In this document: positions 56,583 to 64,000 of the stretch, one piece after another
Position numbering within the stretch: the first letter of the stretch is position 1
Layout: each line of letters starts with the position of its first letter
Assembly (NCBI GenBank): GCA_009392005.1
Contig: VFHL01000001.1
Location: 23,966 to 87,965 of the forward strand
DNA length: 64,000 nucleotides
Origin: SAR202 cluster bacterium
GTDB lineage: Bacteria; Chloroflexota; Dehalococcoidia; UBA6926; VFHL01
Direction of reading: 5' to 3'
Made by a program: the position numbers and the translations under genes
The notes under the pieces: generated by a model
The model's input: the letters and a program-made list of their open reading frames with translations, nothing else
Database searches by the model: none
What the model was told of the DNA's origin: nothing

Positions 56583-56610
56583 TTGACAAGCTAACCGAAT
56601 GGATCATAGA
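56583..56610 (+). promoter_or_regulatory. Candidate promoter for the epimerase at 56706
   Basis: TTGACA (56583-56588) is a perfect -35, followed after 16 bp by CATAGA, a poor -10. Confidence 0.25.
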
Positions 56611-56705
56611 CTTGCCGTGTATGTGTTTGTTATCTATTTTCACGCGAATAATAAGCCTGTTTAAATGATGACGTTTGTTGATAACTTCAAGGAAAGATTC
56701 ACAGA

Positions 56706-57701
56706 TTGAAAACGATTGTTACTGGTGGTTCTGGATTGATCGGGAGCCATTTGACAAAGCGACTTATCGAACTTGGCAGAGATGTCATAGTTGTGGACGA
56801 CTTTTCCCGTGGGAATGAGTTGAACTTTAGTGATCTTGGAATCAAACCTGAAATCAAGAAAATTGATTTGCGTGATCTTGAAAAACTGAAGACAGAGTTT
56901 AAGGGTGTAGAATCTGTTTTTCATTTAGCTGCACGCGTGGGCAGTTTAGATTGGCTCCATGGGACGAAAATGCGTGATTTGGCGTGGTTTCAAGATAACT
57001 GTGCGATCGATGCGAATGTGTTTCGCGCATGTATTGAGAACAGCGTTGGAAGAATTGTTTACCCATCAAGTGCAGCAGTTTATCCGATTCATGAACAAGA
57101 GCATGCGGGCGCAGTTTTCTCTGAAGACGATCTAGATTTGGCACATGTCCGCACACAAACGATTGACCCTGACGGTGGGTATGGATGGGCAAAATTAGTA
57201 GGGGAAGTCCAATTGTCTTGGGCGGCTGACATTAAGATTAGTGTTGCCCGCTTATTCAATGTTTATGGAGAAAATTTTGCGCTTGATCAAACAGCACCCG
57301 TTATACCGTCCCTGATCCGGCGACTTCTTGAAAATCCCAAGGGCCCATTTGTTGTTTGGGGAGATGGAGAGCAGACACGAGATTTCCTCTATGTGTCTGA
57401 TTGCGTAGATGCCTTGATCAAGCTAGAAGACATCGCTACGAGCCCAATGAATATTGTCAATCTTGGGGCTGGTTCAAATGTGTCAATTGGCAATATTGCG
57501 AAATTGATTGTTGAGATATCTGGCTTTGATGCGGAAATTCAGTTTGATGTAGAAAAACCAGTAGGGCCGATAAGCCGACAACCGGATATTTCAAAAGCGA
57601 ATGCGCTTCTAGGATGGTATCCGGAGGTGGATTTTGAAACTGGGTTGCGTCGTGTTTACTCTTGGTTGCAGAAGCGTTTGAACGAGGCGTCCAGATCATA
57701 G
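56706..57701 (+). CDS. NAD-dependent sugar epimerase/dehydratase
   Basis: This SDR protein of 331 residues has TGGSGLIGSHL (about 6-16), FHLAARVGSLDWL, the catalytic YPSSAAVYP and YGWAK, and WGDGEQTRDFLYVSD. It probably acts on a UDP-, GDP- or CDP-sugar; the exact product cannot be read. The start is a TTG preceded by AAGGAAAG. It leads a plus-strand group with a small protein and a GT2. Confidence 0.83.
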   Translation: MKTIVTGGSGLIGSHLTKRLIELGRDVIVVDDFSRGNELNFSDLGIKPEIKKIDLRDLEKLKTEFKGVESVFHLAARVGSLDWLHGTKMRDLAWFQDNCAIDANVFRACIENSVGRIVYPSSAAVYPIHEQEHAGAVFSEDDLDLAHVRTQTIDPDGGYGWAKLVGEVQLSWAADIKISVARLFNVYGENFALDQTAPVIPSLIRRLLENPKGPFVVWGDGEQTRDFLYVSDCVDALIKLEDIATSPMNIVNLGAGSNVSIGNIAKLIVEISGFDAEIQFDVEKPVGPISRQPDISKANALLGWYPEVDFETGLRRVYSWLQKRLNEASRS

Positions 57702-57810
57702 GCGGTTGCTGCGGTACAACCATTGAACACATTAGTGCCATGGTCAACGAATTACCGGATACAATAGGTGCCCGTCGCTAGTTAATAATGGTGAATAGAA
57801 AGGAAGAGTT

Positions 57811-58080
57811 ATGAAAATTATAATCAGTGCGGAACTTACAAAAGGTTACGCGCTTTGGAAAAATCTTTTTTTGGGTACAGATTCTCAAAGAGAAAAATAT
57901 GGGGTTAAAGTTTTGGCATATGGTCATGCCCAAGATAATGAAAATAAAATTTACCAAGTTCTTGAAGTAGAGTCTATGGAGAAAATGCAAGAAGGTTTGC
58001 AAGACCCTGAGATAGCTAAACTGAGAACAGATGCAGGTGTTAATTTAGATTCCCAAGAAGTTGTATTGTTAGTTGAGTGA
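57811..58080 (+). CDS. Small hypothetical protein, ABM/DUF3764-like fold
   Basis: The 89-residue protein, with a strong AAGGAAGAG site before its ATG, has the pattern beta-alpha-beta-beta-alpha-beta: MKIIISAELTK, a helix ending in a basic stretch, GVKVLAYGHAQ, KIYQVLEVES, a helix MEKMQEGLQDPEIAKL and QEVVLLVE. This recalls small ferredoxin-like proteins such as DUF3764 of marine cyanobacteria. The assignment is from memory of that pattern. The next gene starts inside its stop region. Confidence 0.6.
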   Translation: MKIIISAELTKGYALWKNLFLGTDSQREKYGVKVLAYGHAQDNENKIYQVLEVESMEKMQEGLQDPEIAKLRTDAGVNLDSQEVVLLVE

Positions 58081-58951
58081 CATTTCGGTTGTGATTCCAA
58101 CAAAAAATCGTGCTGATCATATTGGGTTGTGCTTGGAGTCTATTTTTGGCCAAACCATGCTGCCACGCGAGTTAGTAATCGTGGATTCTAGTGATACCCG
58201 TGAATTGGAGGTCATTTTAGAGCGTTTTGATGGCCGTGGTGTTTCTATCGAGTACATTTTTATGCAGGCCAATCCGATGGAAGCCAGGAATATTGGAGCA
58301 GAGTACACAAGTGGTGATATCTTGACGTTTATTGATGACGATACGGTTTTGGATCAAGATTGCTTGATGGAAATCAGCCGAGTGTTTGAACAGGATCAAC
58401 GAGGAATCGTTGGTGCGACGACAGCAGAGTACACTACGCCAGACAGTAATATGGTTCGCAATTTTGTATTTTTAAGAATCCTTTTGCCAATGTATCAAGT
58501 GTTTGCAAGGATATTTTTGTTATTACGCTATGGTGATGGAAAGCTATTAATTTCCGGGCATAGTACGATTATCCGTCCTGGCAGTATAAAGTCACCAGTT
58601 TCTGTTGAATACGTAACCGGTGCGAATATGTCGTTCAGAAGAGCCGTGTTTTTTGAATTTAAATTTGATAAAGCAATCTCGTTTGAAGATAACGATATTT
58701 CTTTCAGAGTTTCTAGAAAATACGATATTTTGTACGTCCCTTCGGCCCGCTATCAAAACAACCGAGCACTTTCGGGAGGTCAAGGAGGGGTTTGGTGGTA
58801 TATCAAAGATATTCGGGGGTATAGGAATTACTTTCGAAAGAACTTTCCCGATACTTTAAAATATCGTATAGCTTTTTATTGGTCTGCTCTTGGGATGTTT
58901 ATTCGAGGTTTGGTTGGTGTAGCCTTGAGACCAATTTTGAGACGAAGATGA
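58073..58951 (+). CDS. GT2 family glycosyltransferase
   Basis: A GT-A domain with ISVVIPTKNRADHIGLCLES, VDSSDTRE and FIDDDTVLDQDC (DxD-type metal site) over 292 residues, with a hydrophobic segment near residues 265-285. It probably adds a sugar on the cytoplasmic side of the membrane. The TTG start overlaps the stop of the small protein gene. Weak ribosome binding site; coupling to the upstream gene is likely. Confidence 0.82.
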   Translation: MSDISVVIPTKNRADHIGLCLESIFGQTMLPRELVIVDSSDTRELEVILERFDGRGVSIEYIFMQANPMEARNIGAEYTSGDILTFIDDDTVLDQDCLMEISRVFEQDQRGIVGATTAEYTTPDSNMVRNFVFLRILLPMYQVFARIFLLLRYGDGKLLISGHSTIIRPGSIKSPVSVEYVTGANMSFRRAVFFEFKFDKAISFEDNDISFRVSRKYDILYVPSARYQNNRALSGGQGGVWWYIKDIRGYRNYFRKNFPDTLKYRIAFYWSALGMFIRGLVGVALRPILRRR

Positions 58952-59050
58952 ATAGTTTGTCTTGAATGTGCAATCTAGATGTTTTATGGGCTGATTACAT
59001 GTGGAAAGTGAAATGAAAAGGTTTGATTGTGTGATTGGAAGGTTTAAATA

Positions 59051-59929
59051 ATGTGGTATTGGGTGCGGAAAATTGAGGGCCTGGCTTTGATCCCATTGAT
59101 TCCACTGATTCTGTGGTATTTTCGTCGCAAGAATATTACGCATACTGTTCGTTGCCGTCGTTGCGAGGCCTCGCTTCTTATGGACGCACGCCGATTCAGT
59201 GAAGGATGGTGTGAGCGTTGTTTTGATGAGATGCTCTATGATGATCCTGTTGGTTTTCATCAACTTCTCTATAGCGAGATCAATCAAAATGCTGTTCAAC
59301 CTGAATTGAAGCCTGCTTTCGACTGGTTTTTTGACTCATTGGTCAAGCGAGTCAAAACAGGGAATGTGTTGGATGTAGGTTGCGAGACGGGATACGTTTT
59401 GTCACGTTTGGAAATCCCTGAAGACAACAAATATGGATTAGATGTTGTTGCGGCTTCTTTGAAAGTTGCGAAAGCATCGATTAATGAGGGAAATTTTTCG
59501 CTGGGGGATGCCGCTAATATCCCTTATAAGTCGGATTCTTTTGATTATGTTATATGCACTGAAGTATTAGAACATTTGGAAAATCCGGCTGCGGCCATTG
59601 AGGAGTGTTTCCGAGTGTTGAAGCCTGACGGTACTGCCTTCTTTACCGTTCCAAATGGAGCAGGTGTCGCAGGTAGATATCTGTGTTCACATATCCAATT
59701 TTTTACTTATGGCGATATTCTCACCCTTGTGGAAGGCAGCGGATTCAAGGTTGTCGAGGGGGAAAAACATGGGCTATATGTTCCGTTTGTGACTTACACC
59801 TTGGCTTTTATATCAGGGATACTGAAAAGACAATTACCGTTCTCAAGAGCGTTGCTTGGCGTGAAGGTTCCGGAACCCTTATCGATGACCTTTGTTTTGG
59901 AGTGTCGCAAGTTTGACGGTAATGATTAG
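59051..59929 (+). CDS. Membrane-anchored zinc-ribbon SAM methyltransferase
   Basis: An N-terminal hydrophobic segment (about 10-25) is followed by two CxxC pairs (C35/C38 and C54/C57) of a zinc ribbon. A class I methyltransferase domain has VLDVGCETGYVLSRL (about 105-120), CTEVLEHLENP and LKPDGTAFFTVPNG. Length 292. The ATG follows GGAAGG. It may methylate a lipid-linked sugar at the membrane. Its stop overlaps that of the convergent dehydrogenase-like gene. Confidence 0.78.
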   Translation: MWYWVRKIEGLALIPLIPLILWYFRRKNITHTVRCRRCEASLLMDARRFSEGWCERCFDEMLYDDPVGFHQLLYSEINQNAVQPELKPAFDWFFDSLVKRVKTGNVLDVGCETGYVLSRLEIPEDNKYGLDVVAASLKVAKASINEGNFSLGDAANIPYKSDSFDYVICTEVLEHLENPAAAIEECFRVLKPDGTAFFTVPNGAGVAGRYLCSHIQFFTYGDILTLVEGSGFKVVEGEKHGLYVPFVTYTLAFISGILKRQLPFSRALLGVKVPEPLSMTFVLECRKFDGND

Positions 59930-61251
59930 TCCTGTGTTGCTTGATCACCAGTTCCAATTCCGATGTATCGGAAGCCGGCACGTTTAATTTTTACGCTATC
60001 AAGCATGTTATGGGCATCTAGAATTATGGCTTGCCTCATGGGTGTTTTTAGTTTTTTGAAATCTAATTTGTGGAATTCTGGCCATGGTGTGGCCAGTATG
60101 GCTGCATCGCATCCCGCCACGGCTGAATAGACATCGTCAATGAACGTAAACCCTGTATATTTTGAAAGTTCATCCCTATCTACCATGGGGTCATAGGTGC
60201 GGATCTTCGCGCCTTTAGCAAGTAACATCTCTATGATCTCAAGCGCTACGGAACGCCGGAGTGTACTTGTATCTGGTTTGTACGTTAACCCCAAAATCGC
60301 AATCGTCGCTCCTTCAAATGATTGGAGGGTGTTGGTAATTTTTTCAATCACTACCGTTGTTTGTCGAGAATTCACTTCGATAACGCTATCTAAGAGGCTA
60401 GAGATCTGTTTCTTGTCTTTTGCTATCTCCCTTAGTACTTGAACATCACGTGCGAGAGTCCCACCTGAAAAGCCTAGTCCCGGTGTTAGAGGCGCGTTTG
60501 CACTTATCCGACTATCTAATTTAAGCGCTTCGATGACTTTCAACGTGTCGGCACCCACGCGATCTGAAATATTTGCGAATTCATTAATAAAACTTATTCC
60601 AGTCGCAAGGTAGGCATTTAGAGCATGTTTTGTCATTTCAGCAGTACGCAAATTTGTCCAGACTACAGTCGCGTCGATTTCTGAGTAGAGTTGTTTCACG
60701 TGTTTTGTTACGGTTGCATTTTCAGTGCCCACTACAATGAAATCAGGATGCATAAATCGCTGAATTGCTTGTCCGAGGCGAAGATTCTCTGGGGAATATG
60801 CGACTCCATTAATTGATGACTGAGCGAAAGATTTTATTGTCTCTGATAATTTTTCGCTTGTACCAACGGGGACTTGGCTATTAATGATTACTGAAGCGTT
60901 TTCTTGCAAACATGGTGCAATTAATTTCGCAGTGTCGAAAAGGTTAGAAATATTTACGTGGTCATCTTGATCAATTGGAGTGTCGTACGCAAGAATCACG
61001 AATTCAGCAGACGATATCAGATCACAATCTTGGGTAGCAAATTGGAGTCTTCCAGAAGCGATATTCTTAGAAATTAAATGTTCTAGTTCAGGCTCATAAA
61101 TTGGAAGGAATCCATTATTAAGAGCGTCACATTCTGTTTGGTTGTCAGCTATCGCGATTACATCAAATCCCAATTCGGCTAAACATCCCGAGGTAACCAG
61201 ACCAAGATGCCAGAGGCCAAAAACACAAACTTTTGTGGAGTTTGATTCCAT
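59926..61251 (-). CDS. UDP-glucose/GDP-mannose dehydrogenase family protein without the catalytic Cys
   Basis: The Rossmann N-terminus is VFGLWHLGLV (about 10-19), instead of the usual GLGYVG. The family Glu in SPENLRLG (153-160), the Lys in TAEMTKHALNAYLAT (about 203-217) and FINE are kept. At the nucleophile site the usual GFGGSCFPKD reads GFSGGTLARD (260-269), so Thr265 replaces Cys. C-terminal UDP-binding features include LGLTYKPDTSTLR. Length 441. It may be inactive for the two-step oxidation to a uronate or catalyse a different reaction. Confidence 0.83.
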   Translation of the reverse strand: MESNSTKVCVFGLWHLGLVTSGCLAELGFDVIAIADNQTECDALNNGFLPIYEPELEHLISKNIASGRLQFATQDCDLISSAEFVILAYDTPIDQDDHVNISNLFDTAKLIAPCLQENASVIINSQVPVGTSEKLSETIKSFAQSSINGVAYSPENLRLGQAIQRFMHPDFIVVGTENATVTKHVKQLYSEIDATVVWTNLRTAEMTKHALNAYLATGISFINEFANISDRVGADTLKVIEALKLDSRISANAPLTPGLGFSGGTLARDVQVLREIAKDKKQISSLLDSVIEVNSRQTTVVIEKITNTLQSFEGATIAILGLTYKPDTSTLRRSVALEIIEMLLAKGAKIRTYDPMVDRDELSKYTGFTFIDDVYSAVAGCDAAILATPWPEFHKLDFKKLKTPMRQAIILDAHNMLDSVKIKRAGFRYIGIGTGDQATQD

Positions 61252-61264
61252 TAGATAGTCGTCT

Positions 61265-62212
61265 TTATAAGTGCTTTAAAAGCCGCTGTATTGCTATACG
61301 TATTGCTTCAGAGGATGAGTGCTTAGGTTGCCATCCAAGAGTTTTCATTTTGGTTATATCGTACTCAAGCTTCGGAACATCTCCAGGCCACCCACGCGCG
61401 CCTCCAGTGGTCGTTACTTCCACATTCTGTAAGTTCATCTCTTCCATTACAATTTCACTAATTTCCATCACATTCGTTGATGTGTCGGTTCCTAAGTTGA
61501 ACACATCATATTGGGCGTCGGAGTGAGTGAAAGCATAGATCATTCCATCAATGCATTCCTCTACGAGGAAAAATGGTTTGACCTGTTTGCCGTCCCCGAG
61601 CACTTCTAACTTTTTGGGGTTGTTCCGTAGTTTCACAATGAAATCATGTAAGACCCCATGTCCCATTCGAGCTCCAATGACGTTTCCGAAACGAAACATT
61701 TTTGCACGCAAGTCGTATAGGTGGCAGTAAGCAGTGATCAATCCTTCACATGCCATTTTGGCAGCACCATAGAGGGATACGGGTAGAGTCGGCCCAGCAC
61801 TTTCCCTTGCTGGCAAGCTGATGCTCTCTCCGTAGACAGTGGCGCTTGAGGCGAAAAGTATATCCTTAACACCCGTTGAACGCATTGCCTCCAACACATT
61901 GAAAGTGGCGATGGTGCAGTGCTCTAAATCTAACCTAGGGTTTTCTGTACCGCCTGGGATATCGGTGTTCGCACCGAGGTGCCACACCACATCTTTTCCT
62001 GCAACGACCTCTTTCAATTTTTCAGGATCAAGGAGGTCACCTTGAATAAGTGTGAATCGAGGATGTTTTTTCAGTTCCTCAATCCATTCCATTTTTCCGG
62101 ATGAAAAATTATCGTAACCGGTTACTGTATGACCATCCTCCAAAAGACGTTCACATAAATGGCTACCAATAAACCCGGCGCAGCCGGTAACCAAGTGATT
62201 TCCAACATCCAT
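61265..62212 (-). CDS. NAD-dependent nucleotide-sugar epimerase
   Basis: This extended SDR protein of 315 residues has TGCAGFIGSHLCERL (about 9-23), WHLGANTDI, ASSATVYGES and YGAAK as catalytic Tyr/Lys. It resembles UDP-glucose/GlcNAc 4-epimerases. A strong AAGGAGGATCC-like site precedes the ATG. The dehydrogenase-like gene follows 13 bp later on the minus strand and probably shares the transcript. Confidence 0.85.
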   Translation of the reverse strand: MDVGNHLVTGCAGFIGSHLCERLLEDGHTVTGYDNFSSGKMEWIEELKKHPRFTLIQGDLLDPEKLKEVVAGKDVVWHLGANTDIPGGTENPRLDLEHCTIATFNVLEAMRSTGVKDILFASSATVYGESISLPARESAGPTLPVSLYGAAKMACEGLITAYCHLYDLRAKMFRFGNVIGARMGHGVLHDFIVKLRNNPKKLEVLGDGKQVKPFFLVEECIDGMIYAFTHSDAQYDVFNLGTDTSTNVMEISEIVMEEMNLQNVEVTTTGGARGWPGDVPKLEYDITKMKTLGWQPKHSSSEAIRIAIQRLLKHL

Positions 62213-62578
62213 TAAGGATCCTCCTTATACAACTTCAATTAGAGGACAGAAAGCAAATCCTCATTGTTTATAGTTCACGTGCAAATCGAGCGGGCCATCT
62301 AATTCGCTAAGATGAGAAACGTGATTGATGTAGTTGACCGAGCAAATTTGCTATGTTCGTCCTATACAGTCAGCGTCAGTCATTCCTACAATTCCTAGTG
62401 CGCATCAAAGATATCATTAATCTACGGGCCATGTTAAACCTGTGTTATATGGTTTTCAAGACCTTTGAAATACGACTTTTCCAAGAATGAACACGAGTTT
62501 TGGTGAACAAACTTTGTATTGGTTTTTTTTGCTACCCTATAGTTAGCTTATTGATTATGCCAGAGGAAAATTATCTGT
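62213..62578. other. Divergent intergenic region before the HddC-like gene
   Basis: The 366-bp stretch separates the epimerase (minus) from the HddC-like gene (plus). It holds a 12-bp perfect palindrome AGCAAATTTGCT at 62341-62352 right after TTGACC, and a candidate promoter at 62514-62543. No gene is supported. Confidence 0.4.
62514..62543 (+). promoter_or_regulatory. Candidate promoter of the HddC-like gene
   Basis: TTGTAT and TATAGT are separated by 18 bp; the start codon at 62579 is about 35 bp downstream. Confidence 0.35.
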
Positions 62579-63277
62579 ATGCAGATCGTTATTATTGCGG
62601 GAGGTATGGGGACAAGACTTCGGTCTGCTGTCGATGGTTTACCTAAATCCCTTGCTCCGATAAATGGGAAACCTTTTGTTGAGTACCAAATTAATCTCGT
62701 ACGAAAAGCGGGTATCAGCGATATAGTTCTTTGTGTTGGCTACGGGGCTGATCAGATCATGTCATATCTCGGTACGGGGCATGATCTGGGTGTGAATATT
62801 AAATACAGTGTTGAAGATACGCCGTTAGGTACAGCTGGAGCTCTTGAAAACGCGAATACATTGTTGGGAAAAGAATTTTTTGTCACGTATGGAGATAGTT
62901 ATTTAGTTCTAGATTACTCTGATATTGCGAAACGATTTGTTGAAAGCGAGACACTTGGTTTGATGGTTGTGCATCGTAATGAGGATAAATACGATCGAAG
63001 CAATGTCGTTGTACATGGTGGCAAGGTGGTTTTCTATAGTAAGACTGAACGTCGACCTGACATGGTATTTCTTGATCACGGGCTTACAATGCTCTCAAAA
63101 GAAGCGATCAATTTAATATCTGATGATCGCCCATGTGATTTAAGCCAATTGTTTGGCAGGTTAATTCAAAACAAGCAATTAGCTGCCTACGAAACACAAC
63201 ATCGACCTTATGAAATCGGATCTCCTAAATCATTGGAAGAGTTCCGGGAATTTATTGAACAAAAAGAGGACTTATGA
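62579..63277 (+). CDS. Nucleotidyltransferase, HddC-like (heptose-1-phosphate guanylyltransferase)
   Basis: This 232-residue enzyme has the loop IIAGGMGTRLRSAVDGLPKSL, then INGKPFVEYQI, and YGDSYLVLD as metal site, close to HddC, which makes GDP-D-glycero-alpha-D-manno-heptose. Its stop overlaps the start of an HddA-like kinase gene by ATGA, which strengthens the heptose assignment. A related sugar-1-phosphate nucleotidyltransferase cannot be excluded. Confidence 0.8.
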   Translation: MQIVIIAGGMGTRLRSAVDGLPKSLAPINGKPFVEYQINLVRKAGISDIVLCVGYGADQIMSYLGTGHDLGVNIKYSVEDTPLGTAGALENANTLLGKEFFVTYGDSYLVLDYSDIAKRFVESETLGLMVVHRNEDKYDRSNVVVHGGKVVFYSKTERRPDMVFLDHGLTMLSKEAINLISDDRPCDLSQLFGRLIQNKQLAAYETQHRPYEIGSPKSLEEFREFIEQKEDL

Positions 63278-64000
63278 TCGTCACACGAACACCGCTGCGG
63301 ATCCCTTTAGGGGGAGGAGGTACGGATTTACCTTCCTTCTACGAAACATATGGAGGAGATTTAGTGACCGCTGCGATTGATAAATACGTTTGGATTACGG
63401 TGAACCGCCGGTTTGAAAGTGACATTCGTGTTAGCTATTCGAAGACTGAAATAGTTGATGATATTGATGATATTGAGCACCCCATTGTACGAGAATCACT
63501 ACGGCTTTTAGGTCTTGGACCAGGCCTTGAGATTGTTTCAGTCGCTGATATACCTGCGAACACTGGATTAGGGAGCTCTAGCAGCTTTACTGTTGGGTTG
63601 TTACATGCATTACATACTTACAAGCGAGAAGCGGTTGGCTCACAACAATTAGCGGAGGAAGCTTTTAAAGTAGAGCATGATATTTTGGGCGAACCGATTG
63701 GCAAACAAGATCAATATGCGGCGTCTTATGGTGGAATTATACGTATGGAAATTGATGCTGAAGGCGGTGTTGCTGTCGATCGATTGAATATTCAGGAGCA
63801 TGTAATTCAAGAACTAGAGAACACGGTGTGTTTGTTCTATACAGGTATTCAACGTTCGGCCTCCACTGTTTTAGCGCATCAGGAAAAAGCGATTGAAGTA
63901 GGAGAAGAAATTGTCACCCAATGTATGCAGAATATCAAATCGATTGGCAGGCAAATTGCGATGTCCATAGCAGACGGTGATTTGTATCGATTTGGAGAGC
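63274..64000 (+). CDS. GHMP kinase, HddA-like, 3' truncated by window end
   Basis: The frame runs open from an ATG overlapping the HddC-like stop to the window edge, 242 codons so far of an expected 330 or so. It starts IVTRTPLRIPLGGGGTDLPS and has the ATP-binding GHMP motif IPANTGLGSSSSF and LGEPIGKQDQYAASYGG. These are typical of D-glycero-alpha-D-manno-heptose 7-phosphate kinase. With HddC-like and the GmhB-like phosphatase it would cover three steps to GDP-heptose; the isomerase GmhA is not in the window. Confidence 0.83.
   Translation, partial: MIVTRTPLRIPLGGGGTDLPSFYETYGGDLVTAAIDKYVWITVNRRFESDIRVSYSKTEIVDDIDDIEHPIVRESLRLLGLGPGLEIVSVADIPANTGLGSSSSFTVGLLHALHTYKREAVGSQQLAEEAFKVEHDILGEPIGKQDQYAASYGGIIRMEIDAEGGVAVDRLNIQEHVIQELENTVCLFYTGIQRSASTVLAHQEKAIEVGEEIVTQCMQNIKSIGRQIAMSIADGDLYRFGE

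Larger units (their letters stand above)
56281..56705. other. Divergent intergenic region upstream of pepM
   Basis: The 425-bp stretch separates pepM (minus) from the epimerase gene at 56706 (plus). It contains a short frame reading MYVICPLCGASG at 56361-56426, a GC-rich hairpin at 56386-56400 and a candidate plus-strand promoter at 56583-56610. No full gene is supported, and I see no clear pepM promoter. Confidence 0.4.

Noticed and set aside
1-64000. CRISPR arrays, insertion sequences or prophage
   Set aside because: No regularly spaced repeats, transposase or integrase motifs, or phage structural genes were seen.

Overview
The window is a moderately AT-rich bacterial chromosome segment with tightly packed genes, many 4-bp ATGA overlaps, and clear Shine-Dalgarno sites before most starts. 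It has no insertion sequences, phage genes or CRISPR arrays. There is no rRNA or clear marker gene, so placement is inference. A marine Chloroflexota (SAR202/Dehalococcoidia-like) or a related monoderm-type lineage fits the long RmlA, the MoxR-DUF58-DUF4350 set, DUF4012, DUF1616 and the absence of LPS core or lipid A genes. This assignment is tentative.

Layout. 1-3.1 kb: the end of a HAD nucleotidase, a long-form serine hydroxymethyltransferase and an XdhC-type protein. 3.2-14.9 kb: the dTDP-L-rhamnose operon (rfbA-rfbC-rfbB-rfbD, minus strand), then large membrane proteins of GT-C type, two GT2 glycosyltransferases and a Wzx-like flippase, together a first surface-glycan locus. 15-34.4 kb: a housekeeping block with rmuC, dnaN, the iscU/iscS Fe-S pair, a bifunctional nuclease, tRNA-Ser(UGA), mscS, mutL, mutS, a small alpha/beta hydrolase, purH-purM-purF and a DUF58/MoxR/DUF4350 operon. 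34.6-45.3 kb: a very large DUF4012 protein, two tandem GT4 glycosyltransferases, a DUF1616 protein, a second flippase and another GT-C-like protein. 45.4-50.6 kb (plus strand): a GmhB-like phosphatase, a transaldolase, and an amino-sugar operon of an epimerase, a methyltransferase, a DegT aminotransferase and a TylF-type methyltransferase. 50.7-56.3 kb (minus strand): a six-gene phosphonate operon. 56.7-64 kb: nucleotide-sugar enzymes, a GT2, methyltransferases and the start of a GDP-heptose set (HddC-like, HddA-like).

The most notable system is the phosphonate operon. A PEP mutase fused to a nucleotidyltransferase makes phosphonopyruvate. A split ThDP decarboxylase gives phosphonoacetaldehyde, and an iron-ADH-family reductase would give 2-hydroxyethylphosphonate. 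A second, free nucleotidyltransferase and a CDP-alcohol phosphotransferase would activate this head group and transfer it to a lipid or glycan. The operon is embedded in surface-polysaccharide genes, so the likely product is a phosphonate-decorated glycan or phosphonolipid. The heptose enzymes (GmhB-like plus transaldolase at 45.4-46.7 kb, HddC/HddA-like at the right edge) suggest that a heptose is also part of this glycan.
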